A DNA stretch of 64,000 nucleotides from Arcuatula senhousia (Eukaryota; Mollusca; Bivalvia; Mytilida; Mytilidae). Both the position numbers and the translations under genes were made by a program. The notes beneath the pieces were generated by a model. It was not told where the DNA came from and did not search any database. It saw nothing but the letters and a program-made list of their open reading frames with translations. The stretch is taken from the NCBI GenBank assembly GCA_963971305.1, contig OZ020309.1, positions 14,439,001 through 14,503,000 on the forward strand. The letters run 5' to 3'. Below, piece by piece: positions 36,358 through 46,061 of the stretch; within the stretch, counting starts at the first letter, position 1, and every line of letters starts with the position of its first letter.

Positions 36358-37187
36358 GTTCAACCTGATAAGCTCCCGCAGATATATTTTAGGGGATGAC
36401 ATATTTGATTCTGACGTTCTTGTAAATAAATAATCTTTTCTGCAAAAAAATGGAGATAAATAATCTGGCCTCTACCTCCAAGGGACTAACTAAAAATGAT
36501 GTCTTAATATATGCTTAAAATAGACGATATAACCTGACGTCACAGAGGACATGACCTTCAAAGAGTTTCTACTTTCATTTTCGAATGTAAAGTTTAGAAT
36601 CAAAACAATATAATTTACTGTTCAAGACACAACATGGACAAGGTTATAATTTTATGACTGCAGAAATATTTCGGCAATATATTTATTGAGTTGCCATGTA
36701 CATTACACTTTGTATTGTTCCACGAAAATTAGAATGACAGTTTCCCACAATTCTGTCATTTTGATTTGAACAATTATGACGTCAATGAAATATATTGCGT
36801 TTTCATTTAAAAAAAAATCTTTACATGTATCTCTATAGCTAGAAATATTCAAATTATTCATATTAATACAATATTTACATATTCTAATTTTAGAAATACA
36901 AGTTACAAAGTAGAAAATTAATTTTGCATTCCGTGCCATTGGGTGCGGATATGTCGACTAGCTTATACCTATTCGGGAGCTTATTTATAGTGTTCTCATA
37001 AAGTTTTAACTGAAAAGTGTCCATGCACTTATTAAAACTGATCCCTTTGTAGGTTTTTAATGATAATATGATAGGAAATCAAGTAATACCCAGTAATGCC
37101 CAGTAAAACCCAATAAAAACCGGGTTTTCCCAGTATTTCCCACTGGGCTGGGAAATACTCTAAAAACCCGGGTTTTTGCCAACCCTG
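36358..37187. other. Right end of the hAT-type element
   Basis: No gene. The last 120 bases contain repeated GGGTTTT, CCCAGTA and CCCGGTTTTT motifs in both orientations, a subterminal array of the kind that binds transposase in hAT elements (family knowledge). Confidence 0.5.
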
Positions 37188-37561
37188 ATTGGCTGATGGT
37201 GTAGATTGTGTTCTCTCCGTTGCTACTTTATTGAATGAACTATTTTGTAATGATAACTTTTCTCATCATGTACCAGTAACTTGTTACATTGACAACAATG
37301 ATCTGTACCAAGCTTTATTTTCTAACAAAAATGTATCAGAGAAGAGATTAACAATTGAATTGAATGGTTTAAAACAATTGTTACAATATGGTGAAATATC
37401 TAATGTACATTGGATTGAGACAAACAAACAATTAGTAACTGTATTACCCAAGCAAGGTGCTTCTGGACAGAGTTTGTCGACTGCCATTAGATTTGGTGTG
37501 ATTTCATAAACTTTTATATAACATGTACATAGGTACATAGAACTGTTTAATTCATAACTTC

Positions 37562-37727
37562 TAAGAAGAGGAAGGATTAGATTGTTAACATGTTTATTTT
37601 GTAGTGTAGATTTATAATCCAGACACATGCAGCTCACAACTAACCATGTATCATATATCTTTGTAGGTGCTTTAGTTTGGTGGGTTCTCATTTAATAAAG
37701 ATTTCATAGTCATCCTCATATTAGTCA
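37562..37727 (+). repeat. copia polypurine tract and right LTR
   Basis: AAGAAGAGGAAGGATTAG (37562-37580) is the plus-strand primer. The LTR begins about 37584 with TGTTAACATG, contains AATAAA, and its last 64 bases match the left LTR (13541-13606), ending CA. LTR length about 144 bp. Confidence 0.65.
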
Positions 37728-38643
37728 TCACTCATTTAACACTATCTGCAATAGTTTTCATTCTACATGTATAGGCAAAAACACTTTTTTCGCCTTTAAG
37801 GGGCTGTAACCCCTGTAAGGGGTCATCTGACAACTTACACCCTATGAAGACTTTTGTAGAGATAAATGGGCTGAACATATTAAAGCAAGCAATAGTTTTT
37901 CCCTATCTGCAATAGTTTTCATTCTAAGGCCAAAAACACTATTTTTTGCCTTTAAGGGGCTGTAACCCCTACATGTATATTGGGTCATCTGACAACTTTG
38001 ACCATATGAAGACTTTTGTAGAGCTAAATGAGCTGAACATTTAAGAAAGCAACAGCTTTTCTCTATCTGCAATAGTTTTCATTCTATAGGCCAAAAGCAC
38101 TATTTTTTGCCTTTAAGGGGCTGTAACCCCTATATGGGGTCATCTGACAACTTACACCCTATGAAGACTTTTGTATAGATAAATGGGCTGAACATTTAGG
38201 AAAGCAACAGCTTTTCTCTATCTGCAATACTTTTCATTCTATAAGCCAATAAAAACATGAAAAAATACTTTTTTTCACCTTGAAGGGGCTGTAACCCCTA
38301 TAAGGGATCATCTGACAACTTCGAACAAATGGAGACTTTTGTAGAACTTTTGATGCTGAAGCAGTTGGGTGGGCATCAGATTTTATCCATCTCTTATACT
38401 TTTTGATTTACAACCCAAAAACAGTAGTCTGACTGCCTGGTCTATTTTTAGCCACAAATCAAAAATCAAAACACAACTTTTGTACATGACATCCTAAGGA
38501 TCAACCATACTAAGTTTCATTAAATTGTGTTCAGTAGTTTTAGAGGAGAAGTTTTTAAAAAATTGTTAACAGAGGACAGACAACGACAGACGCCAAGTGA
38601 TTGTAATAGCTCACATGGACCTTTGGTCCAGATGAGCTAAAAA
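37728..38643 (+). mobile_element. Family B pearl-type element, 5'-truncated
   Basis: About four units with AGGGGCTGTAACCCCTATA, then CAGTAGTCTGAC, a short GACAACGACAGACG run, and end GGACCTTTGGTCCAGATGAG. Begins mid-unit next to the copia LTR. Confidence 0.7.
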
Positions 38644-39568
38644 GACCTAAGTACACAGAGTCAATGGAGTGTGAAAATGGGGTCAGGGTCACAAAGCATG
38701 GTGACAGTTGCATAGACCATAACCTGAACAGTCTGTATACAAAATATCAGATGCCTAGCAATTATACTTTTCTAGCAATTCATGGTCCACAAAAGTCTAA
38801 CAAAAATTTTACGGCCTAAAAAAAAACCACCTAAGTTCACAGAGTAACTGGAGCATGAAAATGGAATCAGGGTCACACAGCATGGTGACAGTTGCGTAAA
38901 CCATAACCTGAACTCTCTGTAAACCAAATATCAGATGCCTAGCAATTATAATTTTCAAGCAATTCATTGTCCACAAAAGTCTTACAAAAAAGTTTACACA
39001 GAGCCAGAAAGGAATACCTATGTCTTGCCTTCCGTGACTTTTTGTCGCAGGTGAGACAAAAAATCAAGGTCAAGGTCAGAAGAAAGGGAGCTACTTTTAG
39101 GGCCAAGTTTCATTAACTTAAGACTTGTAGTTCTTGAGATATGGAGGTGCTCATAAAACTATAATATTGCTTTTCATATGTGTATTGAAAATTGTCAAAG
39201 TCACTTAACCAGAAATACAAGGTCAGGGTAAAAAAGATGAAGATGCAGCTGTACTAAGCTATTACTAGGACATGCATACCAAGTTTAATCAACCTAGGAC
39301 TTATAGTTTTTAAAATATGGAGGTGATCGCAAAACTTTAACATAATTATTAAGTGTATTGAAAATTGTCGAAGCCATTCAACAAGAAAAACAAGGTCAAG
39401 GTCAAAAGATGGGGAGGCAACTGTGCTGAGCTACTACTAGGGCATATGAAAACCAAGTTTCATCAACCTAGAACTAATAGTTCTTGAGATATGGAGGTGC
39501 TCATAAAACCTGCTGCTATGGGTACAGTAACACCTATGTCTCTTTCTGCTTCGCAGGCAAGACAAAAA
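38644..39568 (+). mobile_element. Two family C pearl-type tails in tandem
   Basis: 38644-39058 has units with CATGGTGACAGTTGC and ends TCGCAGGTGAGACAAAAA. 39059-39568 has three diverged 174-bp units (GTCAAAGTCACTTAACCAG, GGAGGTGCTC) and ends CTTCGCAGGCAAGACAAAAA. Confidence 0.65.
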
Positions 39569-39689
39569 GCAGTTAACTTAATTGTTTTATGTCTACTGGC
39601 ATTTTCATCATGGTCATAATAAAACAACATGTATGTATCACAATGTCTTTCATACTTTTTGTTCGACAGTACTTTTTTCATTGCAAACA

Positions 39690-39841
39690 AGAACAGATTA
39701 TATGTCCCCTGTCAGTTCAGTGGAAAAAGTCAGTCCATTAAACAGGAAGCAGAAGAGTGACAAACCTAAAAACCCATTTCACCATATGAGACTCCTACCT
39801 GCAGCTTTAATTGTTGCTCAGAAATCTGTTTATAAAGTTTT
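39690..39841 (+). CDS. Possible coding exon, unidentified
   Basis: The frame reads TDYMSPVSSVEKVSPLNRKQ, then KSDKPKNPFHHMRLLPAALI and AQKSVYKVL before a TGA. A possible acceptor (TTTTTTCATTGCAAACAAG) lies just upstream at about 39670-39689. Composition is protein-like (Lys/Pro/Ser rich, then a hydrophobic end), unlike the surrounding repeats. I do not recognise the family; it could be the last exon of a plus-strand gene or a transposon relic. Confidence 0.25.
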
Positions 39842-39845
39842 GTGA

Positions 39846-40501
39846 TGGACACCTGGCATTTCTATCTATTTCATGAAAGGATAAAATGAACACCACGGAC
39901 AAAACCAATACAATTACATTTTTGTACCTCATTCTGACTACTGTAAATTGGGATATTTTAGCGGTTTTAGATCACAATGATCATGTTTAATTTTCATGTG
40001 TATCATTTTGGCGCATTCAGAAAAAAAATCTTATCAAATACTTTACATCATCTATACAATGATAAGTGAATTGAATTTATATTATCAATTCTACTCTTTA
40101 ACATTAATTAGCGTATGTTTTCAAATTCAAGCTAATTAGATTATGTTTAGGCTTTAAACAACAAGACATTTGATTTTGTAATGATTTTTTGACAAACAAG
40201 AAATTATATCATATCCAAACTAATTACTTAATTAAGTAAACATAATTTCATTAAGAAATATAAAATGATATAATAAAGGATTTTTTATATTATTTTTTAC
40301 ATTGATACTCAATGCCTTGCTTCTTTTTCACTTAATATCTAATATTTTTGTCAACATGTCACATCTATCTTTTGTTTGTTAGTACATTTATTCTAGGCAT
40401 TCTTAAATAATTTTGGTGTGTTTAATTTTGGCGCATTTAGGTGAGGCGCCAAATAAACCAAAATAAAACTACATCCATTGTTTTTTAAAAAGTCTTATTA
40501 C
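39846..40501. other. Non-coding, AT-rich
   Basis: Two AATTTTGGCGCATT blocks (about 40005 and 40428) hint at an old repeat. No gene. Confidence 0.35.
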
Positions 40502-40649
40502 CTTCGTTCTCCATCTGTAAAGCTTTCATAAGATCCTCTCTGACTGGATTCTTGGCCTTGAAACAAAGTCTGGAAACATTACAAGCAGTATCATCTCCTG
40601 ATAGTGTAGTCAGATCTATACAAGTAACAGCTCTCAACAACCAAGCAGA
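40502..40649 (-). CDS. Deoxyribose-phosphate aldolase, internal exon (about residues 44-93)
   Basis: The minus strand reads SAWLLRAVTCIDLTTLSGDD, then CNVSRLCFKAKNPVREDLMK and ALQMENE. DLTTL..DDT is the first conserved DERA signature, with the substrate-side Asp. Acceptor CTTTTTTCAG before base 40649; donor GAAG/GTAATA after 40502. 148 bp: it starts on a codon boundary and ends one base into a codon completed by the 1072-1170 exon, 39.3 kb away. Length and phase equal those expected from the human protein. The first part of this exon and its acceptor region recur as a tandem array upstream (40672-40985). Confidence 0.92.
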
Positions 40650-40985
40650 CTGAAAAAAGAAAACCGAAAGTGTAGGCAGATGTATACAGGCAAGAGCTCT
40701 CAATAACCGAGCAAACCAAAAATGTAAACATACTAGATTTATAGCGTAGGCAGATGTATACAGGCAAGAGCTCTCAATAACCGAGCAAACCAAAAATGTA
40801 AACATACTAGATTTATAGCGTAGGCAGATGTATACAGGCAAGAGCTCTCAATAACCGAGCAAACCAAAAATGTAAACATACTAGATTTATAGCGTAGGCA
40901 GATGTATACAGGCAAGAGCTCTCAATACACTTGTACCAAGCAAACTAAAAATGAAAACACATTTCATATATAGTGTAGGCAACTG
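40606..40985. repeat. 74-bp tandem array derived from the DERA exon acceptor region
   Basis: The first unit is the 5' part of the exon plus its acceptor (40606-40671). Four units follow at exactly 74 bp (GTAGGCAGATGTATACAGGC at 40672, 40746, 40820, 40894), with degenerate copies from 40975. In minus-strand frame the units still read RLLRALACIHL, a diverged form of WLLRAVTCIDL. Units 1-3 are virtually identical to each other and differ from the exon. Confidence 0.85.
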
Positions 40986-41009
40986 ATCTCAATATCCAAA
41001 CAGGCTATA

Positions 41010-42673
41010 AACAAAAGTTAACACTAAAGTAAGTATGTCTTGCCAGTATGTCAGGCACCATCAGAAACAATAATTCTTTCTGAATTTCCTCTTTGATACT
41101 GTCATAAATTTATAAGGATTTTCAGTTTCTTAGATTAAAAGGTGTTTATAAAACTTAAACATTGATAATATATCAAAGTCACTAAACCAGAATATCAGGG
41201 CCAAGGTCAAAAGATGGGGATGCAACTGTGCTAAGCTACTACTGGGGCATATGCATACCAAATTTCATCAACCTAGGACCTATAGTGCTTGAGATATGGA
41301 GGTGCTCGCAAAACTTTTCCATTGCTATTATATGTATTGAAAATTGTCAAAGTCACTCAACCAGACAATCAAGGTCACGGTCAAAAGATGGGGATGCAAC
41401 AGTGCTAAGCTACTACTGAGGCATATGAATACCAAGTTTCATCAATGAAGGACTTATAGTTCTTGAGATATGGAGGTGCTCGCAAAACTTTACCATTGCT
41501 ATTACATGTATATGTATTGAAAATTGTCAAAGTCACTCAACCAGAAAATCAAGGTCAAAAGATGGGGATGCAACTGTTCTAAGCTACTACTGGGGCATAT
41601 GCATACCAAGTTTCATCAACCTATGACTTATAGTTCTTGAGATACGGAGGTGCTCATAAAACTTTTCTTCCAAAAAGTTAACGCCTCCGCCGCCGGTAAA
41701 GTAATACCATAGGTGTTAACCCTCCCGAATCATGCGGGAGCCTCCCGAAAATTTAAGCTATCTCCCGAGAAATAAATTACTCCCGAGCGGGAGACACTTA
41801 ACTCCCGACTTTTAATACCCTCCCGCATTTTACATTTTTTGTCTCAAAATCATTCTTTCCTTTCCTTTTTATAAGTTTAAGAAACAACCAACAAATTTAC
41901 TCAATTAGCTGATTGAAAATCGATAATCTGTCCTATTGTTTACCTGTCAGTGTTATCAAAACACACGAAATAGTGTTAATTAGTGAGTTGAGAACAATAA
42001 ATGAGTTGAAATTTAATCCAATTATATCTGCTGGGTGACATATTTATTGCTTTTGTTAAAAATTGAAAAATTATAGATCGGGGTAACATAGTAAGAGGGA
42101 GAGAAACTATGAATAATGAAACAATTACCAAAATTACTTCCCTTTCTTTATGGAAACTATTTATCACTTTTAAGAAATGAAACAAAAGTGCACAAAAAGA
42201 AAGGATTTAGGCTATAAGTTTGATCATATGAACATTTTAAACACCTTTGAATTTGCTGTGCTTTATTTGAATTCAATTTACCCAAAGACTTTGCCTTAAA
42301 TACCTATTTTTTAGAAAAAGAAAAGCTTTCTCTGTTAAATTCATTTACTCTATGTTGAGTCTGAAGTTTAATGAAATGAATATATAGAAATTAAATTCAA
42401 TCAAATTAAAGTATGATTCTCTGAACCAAAAGAAAATATAATAGATATATTTAATCTATTACCATGATTACAGGTGATATTACACAATATCGGTACCTGA
42501 ATATAAGCATGATTTTATTCATATGCGCACAATTTTTAAGACAAAAATGTCGCTACGCAAAATCTCCCTGAAATTAAAACTGGTTTCAGGGAAATCTCCC
42601 TCATTGGAGTCCCAAAAGGTTAACACCTATGGTAATACCTATGTCCCGCTCTGCTTTGCAGGCGAGACAAAAA
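41010..42673 (+). mobile_element. Family C pearl-type element, interrupted
   Basis: Starts ACAAAAGTTAACACTAAAG, three to four 174-bp units, a short GCCTCCGCCGCCGG run (about 41683-41696), then GGTAAAGTAATACC, where a TIR element (41709-42631) enters. The end, CTATGTCCCGCTCTGC and CAGGCGAGACAAAAA, resumes at 42632. Confidence 0.7.
41709..42631. mobile_element. TIR element with CTCCCG subterminal repeats and 8-bp duplication
   Basis: Ends ATAGGTGTTAACC (left) and inverted CATAGGTGTTAACC (right), flanked by GTAATACC at 41701-41708 and 42632-42639. The left subterminal part has about eight CTCCCG/CGGGAG boxes; the right has CTCCCT boxes. An 8-bp duplication suggests hAT. 923 bp, no coding frame. 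Confidence 0.7.
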
Positions 42674-42772
42674 CTGTGAAAATGGTCAATTTTGACGATT
42701 ATGGGGAATTAACTCCTATAAAGAGTCGTCCAACAACTTTGACCCAATGGAGAGTTTAGTAGTGCTTTTGAT

Positions 42773-44784
42773 CACAGTATGTAAACCTGTGCGCCTGAAA
42801 TGTCTTAATTATGTGAAATGTGTACGCTTATTAACGTTTTAAGGACTAAACATCTATTTTGATGGGCCTATCTGGTAGGTTTTTTTCATTTACCATTAAA
42901 ATTACATTACATGTTCTCTTCAAAATAGTATCAAAGGTACAATACAGGTTTAAGTACAATAACAGATCTTCAAATAAAGGAAATTCACCGTGTTTAAAAA
43001 ACGAGTAATATCCTTATAAAGTGGTACTATTGAATGTATAGTAACCAAAATACGCACAATTTTATGGTTGCAACTGCATCTTTTACACTAATATTCAAAC
43101 ACAACACGTATATAGTCAGTAGAAACGTATTGGGAACGCAGAATGGACTTATAGTTGCCCTTGAATAGAAATAATATCACTTTGGTGATTTTGTTGACTG
43201 TATTCTTCAAACAGTGTCACTTGTTACTCTTATTGATGTGCCAAAAAACATAAAACTGTATCCTTGTTGACGTTAATTTGAATAGAAATCTTATGTTTTT
43301 TTTATTTAATTATAAAGTTTTATAAAATTTATAAGTGTTTTCATCTAAATAAAATGTATTTTTAGTGATATGGACCAATCCAGCAATTACAGCTGCTATT
43401 ACTGTCCAGAAACCTTCACAACCTTTAAAGATGTATCCGAACATTTGATTAACAAACACCCCCAGGAAGTTTTAAATTTAGACAAATAAAATTATGTGAC
43501 AAAAGTGGAGCAGTTGGATACACGACTTTAAATTATAATTTTAGACCTATAGATGTAATCTTAGTTGGAAAGCACATAGTATGTGATGACCCTCAAAAAG
43601 TTGTTATTAAAGACTCAAAAACCATACAGACACCGAGCCCCAAGGTCATTAAAAGATCAAAACCAACTTTAAGTGTTTACTCCTCCGCAAATGAGATAAG
43701 CTCAGACGAAGATGAGTTTGCTGCAGAAATGCTTGATTTATCTATACAGGGTTTAGAACCAATCGCTAAAGATCAAGCATCTCAGGTGGGCGATGACATA
43801 TCTGAATTACTTTCTGTTCTCCCGGATGCGGTTTCTTCTTTGAAAGACGCAGGAATGTATGAAGATTGGCTGAATTATGTTCGCTTGCTACATTTGTAGG
43901 TGACAACACTTTTCCCCTCAACAATATTGCTCACCTACTCTTTTTAGATGTTTGCAGATGGTATAACTGCAAGAATACTGTTTCTATGTGTTACTCAAAA
44001 GAAATTAAACAGTTTTGGCTATTAGGTTACAAAATATTTCATGGGAAATTCTTAAGGTTTATGGCAGGATTTCGTCATCTTGTAAAAGGCGAAAGCAGTT
44101 CAAAAAGTTTGTATAACCCAATTGATACAACCATAAATTTTGCAGTTCCAGGGAAGTCAGTTCTTTCTGACACAGCAAAGTTTAAAGCATCTGATATAAC
44201 ACCTGGTGTTCTTGGTCAAATGTATGTTGCAGTATTTCAGACTTTATGATATAAGTACAATTATATTTACGACAATTGAGCCACCTCTGACACAGTTGTT
44301 CACATTAAAAAGAGTACAAAGACTACGAAATTAAGATGCACAGTACACAATACAATACACATTAAAAAGTCTACAATGCTGCTTTCCTTTAATCCAAAAT
44401 TTCTCAATAATGAAACAACTTCCAAAATTTATATCGATGTATTTCGGGATAATTTAAACTATCGGGAAAAGTTTGGCCATACAATATTGAGGTTTTCTCT
44501 TAAAAATAAGTTGTTTTTACAAATTGGATACACTAAGTCTCACTCAAAACTAGATTATTTTGACTTATATGGATTATCTAACACAAAAACATGAATTGGC
44601 TACTTTTTATATCACTCTCGAAAAGAATCCTACAATAAGCAAATATGATAAATGATGTTTTGAAGAAAAGAATTATAAAAAAACCTACCTGACATACTGT
44701 CTCTTCAGCAATTTTCCCACGAAAACGTTAACAAGCGTACATATTTTACATAATTAAGACATTAATTAAGGTTTACATACTGTG
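42773..44784 (+). mobile_element. CACAGT-ended DNA transposon 1, 5-bp duplication, carries a zinc-finger gene
   Basis: Left end CACAGTATGTAAACCT, inverted at the right end (44769-44784). A second inverted block lies inside (GTCTTAATTATGTGAAATGT left; GTCTTAATTATGTAAAATAT right, inverted). Flanked by TTGAT at 42768-42772 and 44785-44789; the empty site agrees with the CTTTTGATGCTGAA context of other family B copies (for example about 30827-30840). It holds the broken gene at 43370-44250. CACAGT ends with 5-bp duplications recall Transib and RAG-like elements, but no such transposase is visible. Confidence 0.75.
43370..44250 (+). pseudogene. C2H2 zinc-finger protein with acidic linker and a conserved FLDV-type domain, frameshifted
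   Basis: MDQSSNYSCYYCPETFTTFK starts at 43370 and contains a C2H2 finger, C-Y-Y-C then 12 residues then H-L-I-N-K-H. The frame stops at about 43489; a shifted frame continues KLCDKSGAVGYTTLNYNF, DVILVGKHIVCDD, an acidic stretch (EISSDEDEFAAEM) and GMYEDWLNYVRLL to about 43897. A second shift leads to NTFPLNNIAHLLFLDVCRWY, FWLLGYKIFHGKFLRFMAGF and INFAVPGKSVL, ending at 44247-44249. It resembles, from memory, the N-terminal half of multi-copy bivalve proteins of unknown role that carry a YqaJ-type exonuclease domain further on; that part is absent here. Its position between matched inverted ends suggests it belongs to the transposon. Confidence 0.7.
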
Positions 44785-45260
44785 TTGATGCTGAAAATGG
44801 ACGGTTGTTTTGGATTTTCTCTATCTCTTATACTTTTTGAGTTATAAAATTTATTCTATGGTCTGACCCCCCTGTTCTATTTTTAGCAACGGCAGCCACG
44901 TTGTTTGGTTCATGTGCACAAACTTCATAGAGGACATTCTAAAGATCAAGTGTACAAAGTTTCAAAGCAATCCCTTCAGTGATTTAAGAGATGAAGATTT
45001 TTTAAGAAAAGTTAACGGACGACAGAAGGACGACAGACGCCTAGTGATGACAATAGCTCACCTGACCCGAAGCTAAAAAACCACAATGGACAACCGCCAG
45101 CAGCCTTCAACGAGGCCAGAAGGACTAGGTAAGACTAAAATACTATAACAATGTTAACTGACCACAAAAAGGGATATACATGTATCTGTCCAAAGTGTGT
45201 ATAATTTCTCTTAGGTTGATATTTGGCAATCTATTTTATTAACAAGATCACTACCAGTAC

Positions 45261-45319
45261 CTGCCATTGTTTCTTCACACATCTTCTTGTTCCTAGAGTT
45301 TCTGCTCTTCGTTTTACAG
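45261..45319 (-). CDS. Deoxyribose-phosphate aldolase, upstream exon (about residues 25-43)
   Basis: 59 bp on the minus strand reading VKRRAETLGTRRCVKKQWQ, which aligns with the RRAEQIQARR-KKEWQ helix of animal DERA. Acceptor CAACCTACCAG before base 45319; donor CAG/GTACTG after 45261. It opens with two bases of a split codon and ends on a codon boundary, as the 40502-40649 exon requires. The first exon, which should end in phase 1, was not found up to 64000; it may lie right of the window or be too short to see. Confidence 0.82.
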
Positions 45320-46061
45320 CTGGTAGGTTGATATACACATGTTCCAACCAACTGGCATCTAAAGTGTATTATATGATATATGCATGTTACTATATGAAAC
45401 TTCTATAATGATGCACAAGTGACGACAACATCAAACATGAATAAACAAGAACAGAATTCCTGGGTCCCCCGCTGAGTGGCAAAATTTTAAGTCAGCTTGC
45501 CTAACAGGAAGTAAAAAATCAACAGACCTGAAAATGTATCCAACATGATATGGAACCCCTACCTAAAAAAGCTGCATACGATGATTAGTAATCATAAGCT
45601 GTTCCAAATTTTTTTCCATTTTTGACCCTTAAAAAGTCGGCTCGGAAAAAAAAAGCTTTTAACAAGAGGATCACAGGAGCCTTAATCTCTCACCTGACTT
45701 ATGTTCCTGAACTATAGGCTATTAGGCAAAAACTATTTGACATTGAAAGTATCATATTATAGCAAATAAAATGAACAGGGACTCATCAAGGTACTTTGGA
45801 GTATCCTTACTTAATCCTCCTATTGAATGTGTTACAATGGAAGTTGATCTCTCTTATCAGTTTAAACTCGCATCTATGGAGAGGAGATTATCTTGCTATT
45901 ATGAAGGAAAAAATTTTCTAGTATAAAAGATTTACCTGTTGAAAATTTCACATTGGTAAAATAACTCAAAAATGGTATTTATACAAAAGAAAATGTGCAA
46001 AATAAATGTCAAAGAGTTGTTTAAAATATTAAATTCATTAAAGATAATTAACAAGTAAATC
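45320..46061. other. DERA intron DNA, no gene
   Basis: 45661-45760 resembles the start of a family B element (AACAAGAGGATCACAGGAGC). Otherwise nothing recognised. Confidence 0.4.

Larger units (their letters stand above)
23306..37187. mobile_element. hAT-type DNA transposon, 13.9 kb, non-autonomous, carrying nested repeats
   Basis: Termini CAGGGTTGGCAAA on both ends (inverted), with related subterminal blocks (GGGCAATACTGGGTAAT left, GGGCATTACTGGGTATTA inverted right). Flanked by an exact 8-bp duplication ATTGGCTG at 23298-23305 and 37188-37195. CAGGG-type ends plus 8-bp duplication are the hAT signature. No transposase frame is visible; the interior is SINEs, family B and D elements and a TDR-TIR element. 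Its original size was much smaller. Confidence 0.85.
23090..37509 (+). pseudogene. copia RNase H, split by the 13.9 kb hAT-type element
   Basis: The left part has LVLYSDASFGD (first catalytic Asp, about 23145) and, after two stops near 23214 and 23240, PASEALALA with the catalytic Glu at about 23286. The hAT-type element enters directly after this. On the other side, DGVDCVLSVATLLNEL resumes, then TCYIDNNDLYQAL (Asp, about 37295), and the C-terminal HWIETNKQLVTVLPKQGAS region to a stop at 37507-37509. The two halves align in frame across one copy of the 8-bp target. Confidence 0.9.
13541..37727 (+). mobile_element. Ty1/copia LTR retrotransposon relic opened by five later insertions
   Basis: In order: partial 5' LTR, tRNA-Met primer site, gag with zinc knuckle, aspartic protease, integrase, reverse transcriptase, RNase H, polypurine tract, 3' LTR. 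Integrase before reverse transcriptase is the copia order. Insertions at 15490-16626, 16648-17068, 18009-19638, about 20393-22793 and 23306-37187 account for about 19.4 kb; without them some 4.7 kb remains, normal for copia. Each insertion site is one where the reading frame continues in register once the insert and one target copy are removed. Several in-frame stops and frameshifts show it is dead. It is antisense to DERA, inside its large intron. Confidence 0.9.
42674..45076 (+). mobile_element. Family B-type unit and tail, split by a CACAGT-ended element
   Basis: 42674-42772 is part of a unit (GGGGAATTAACTCCTATAAA); after the insertion, 44785-45076 continues with GATGCTGAAAATGG, GGTCTGACCCCCC, GACAGAAGGACGACAGACG and the end CAATAGCTCACCTGACCC. 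Confidence 0.6.

Noticed and set aside
36073..36402. 109-codon minus-strand frame
   Set aside because: Lies across the SINE and its flank; SINE bodies are non-coding.
37284..37691. 135-codon minus-strand frame
   Set aside because: Shadow of the copia RNase H coding strand.
40672..40985. CRISPR-like or satellite array
   Set aside because: Units are contiguous 74-bp copies without spacers and derive from the adjacent exon; the genome is eukaryotic.
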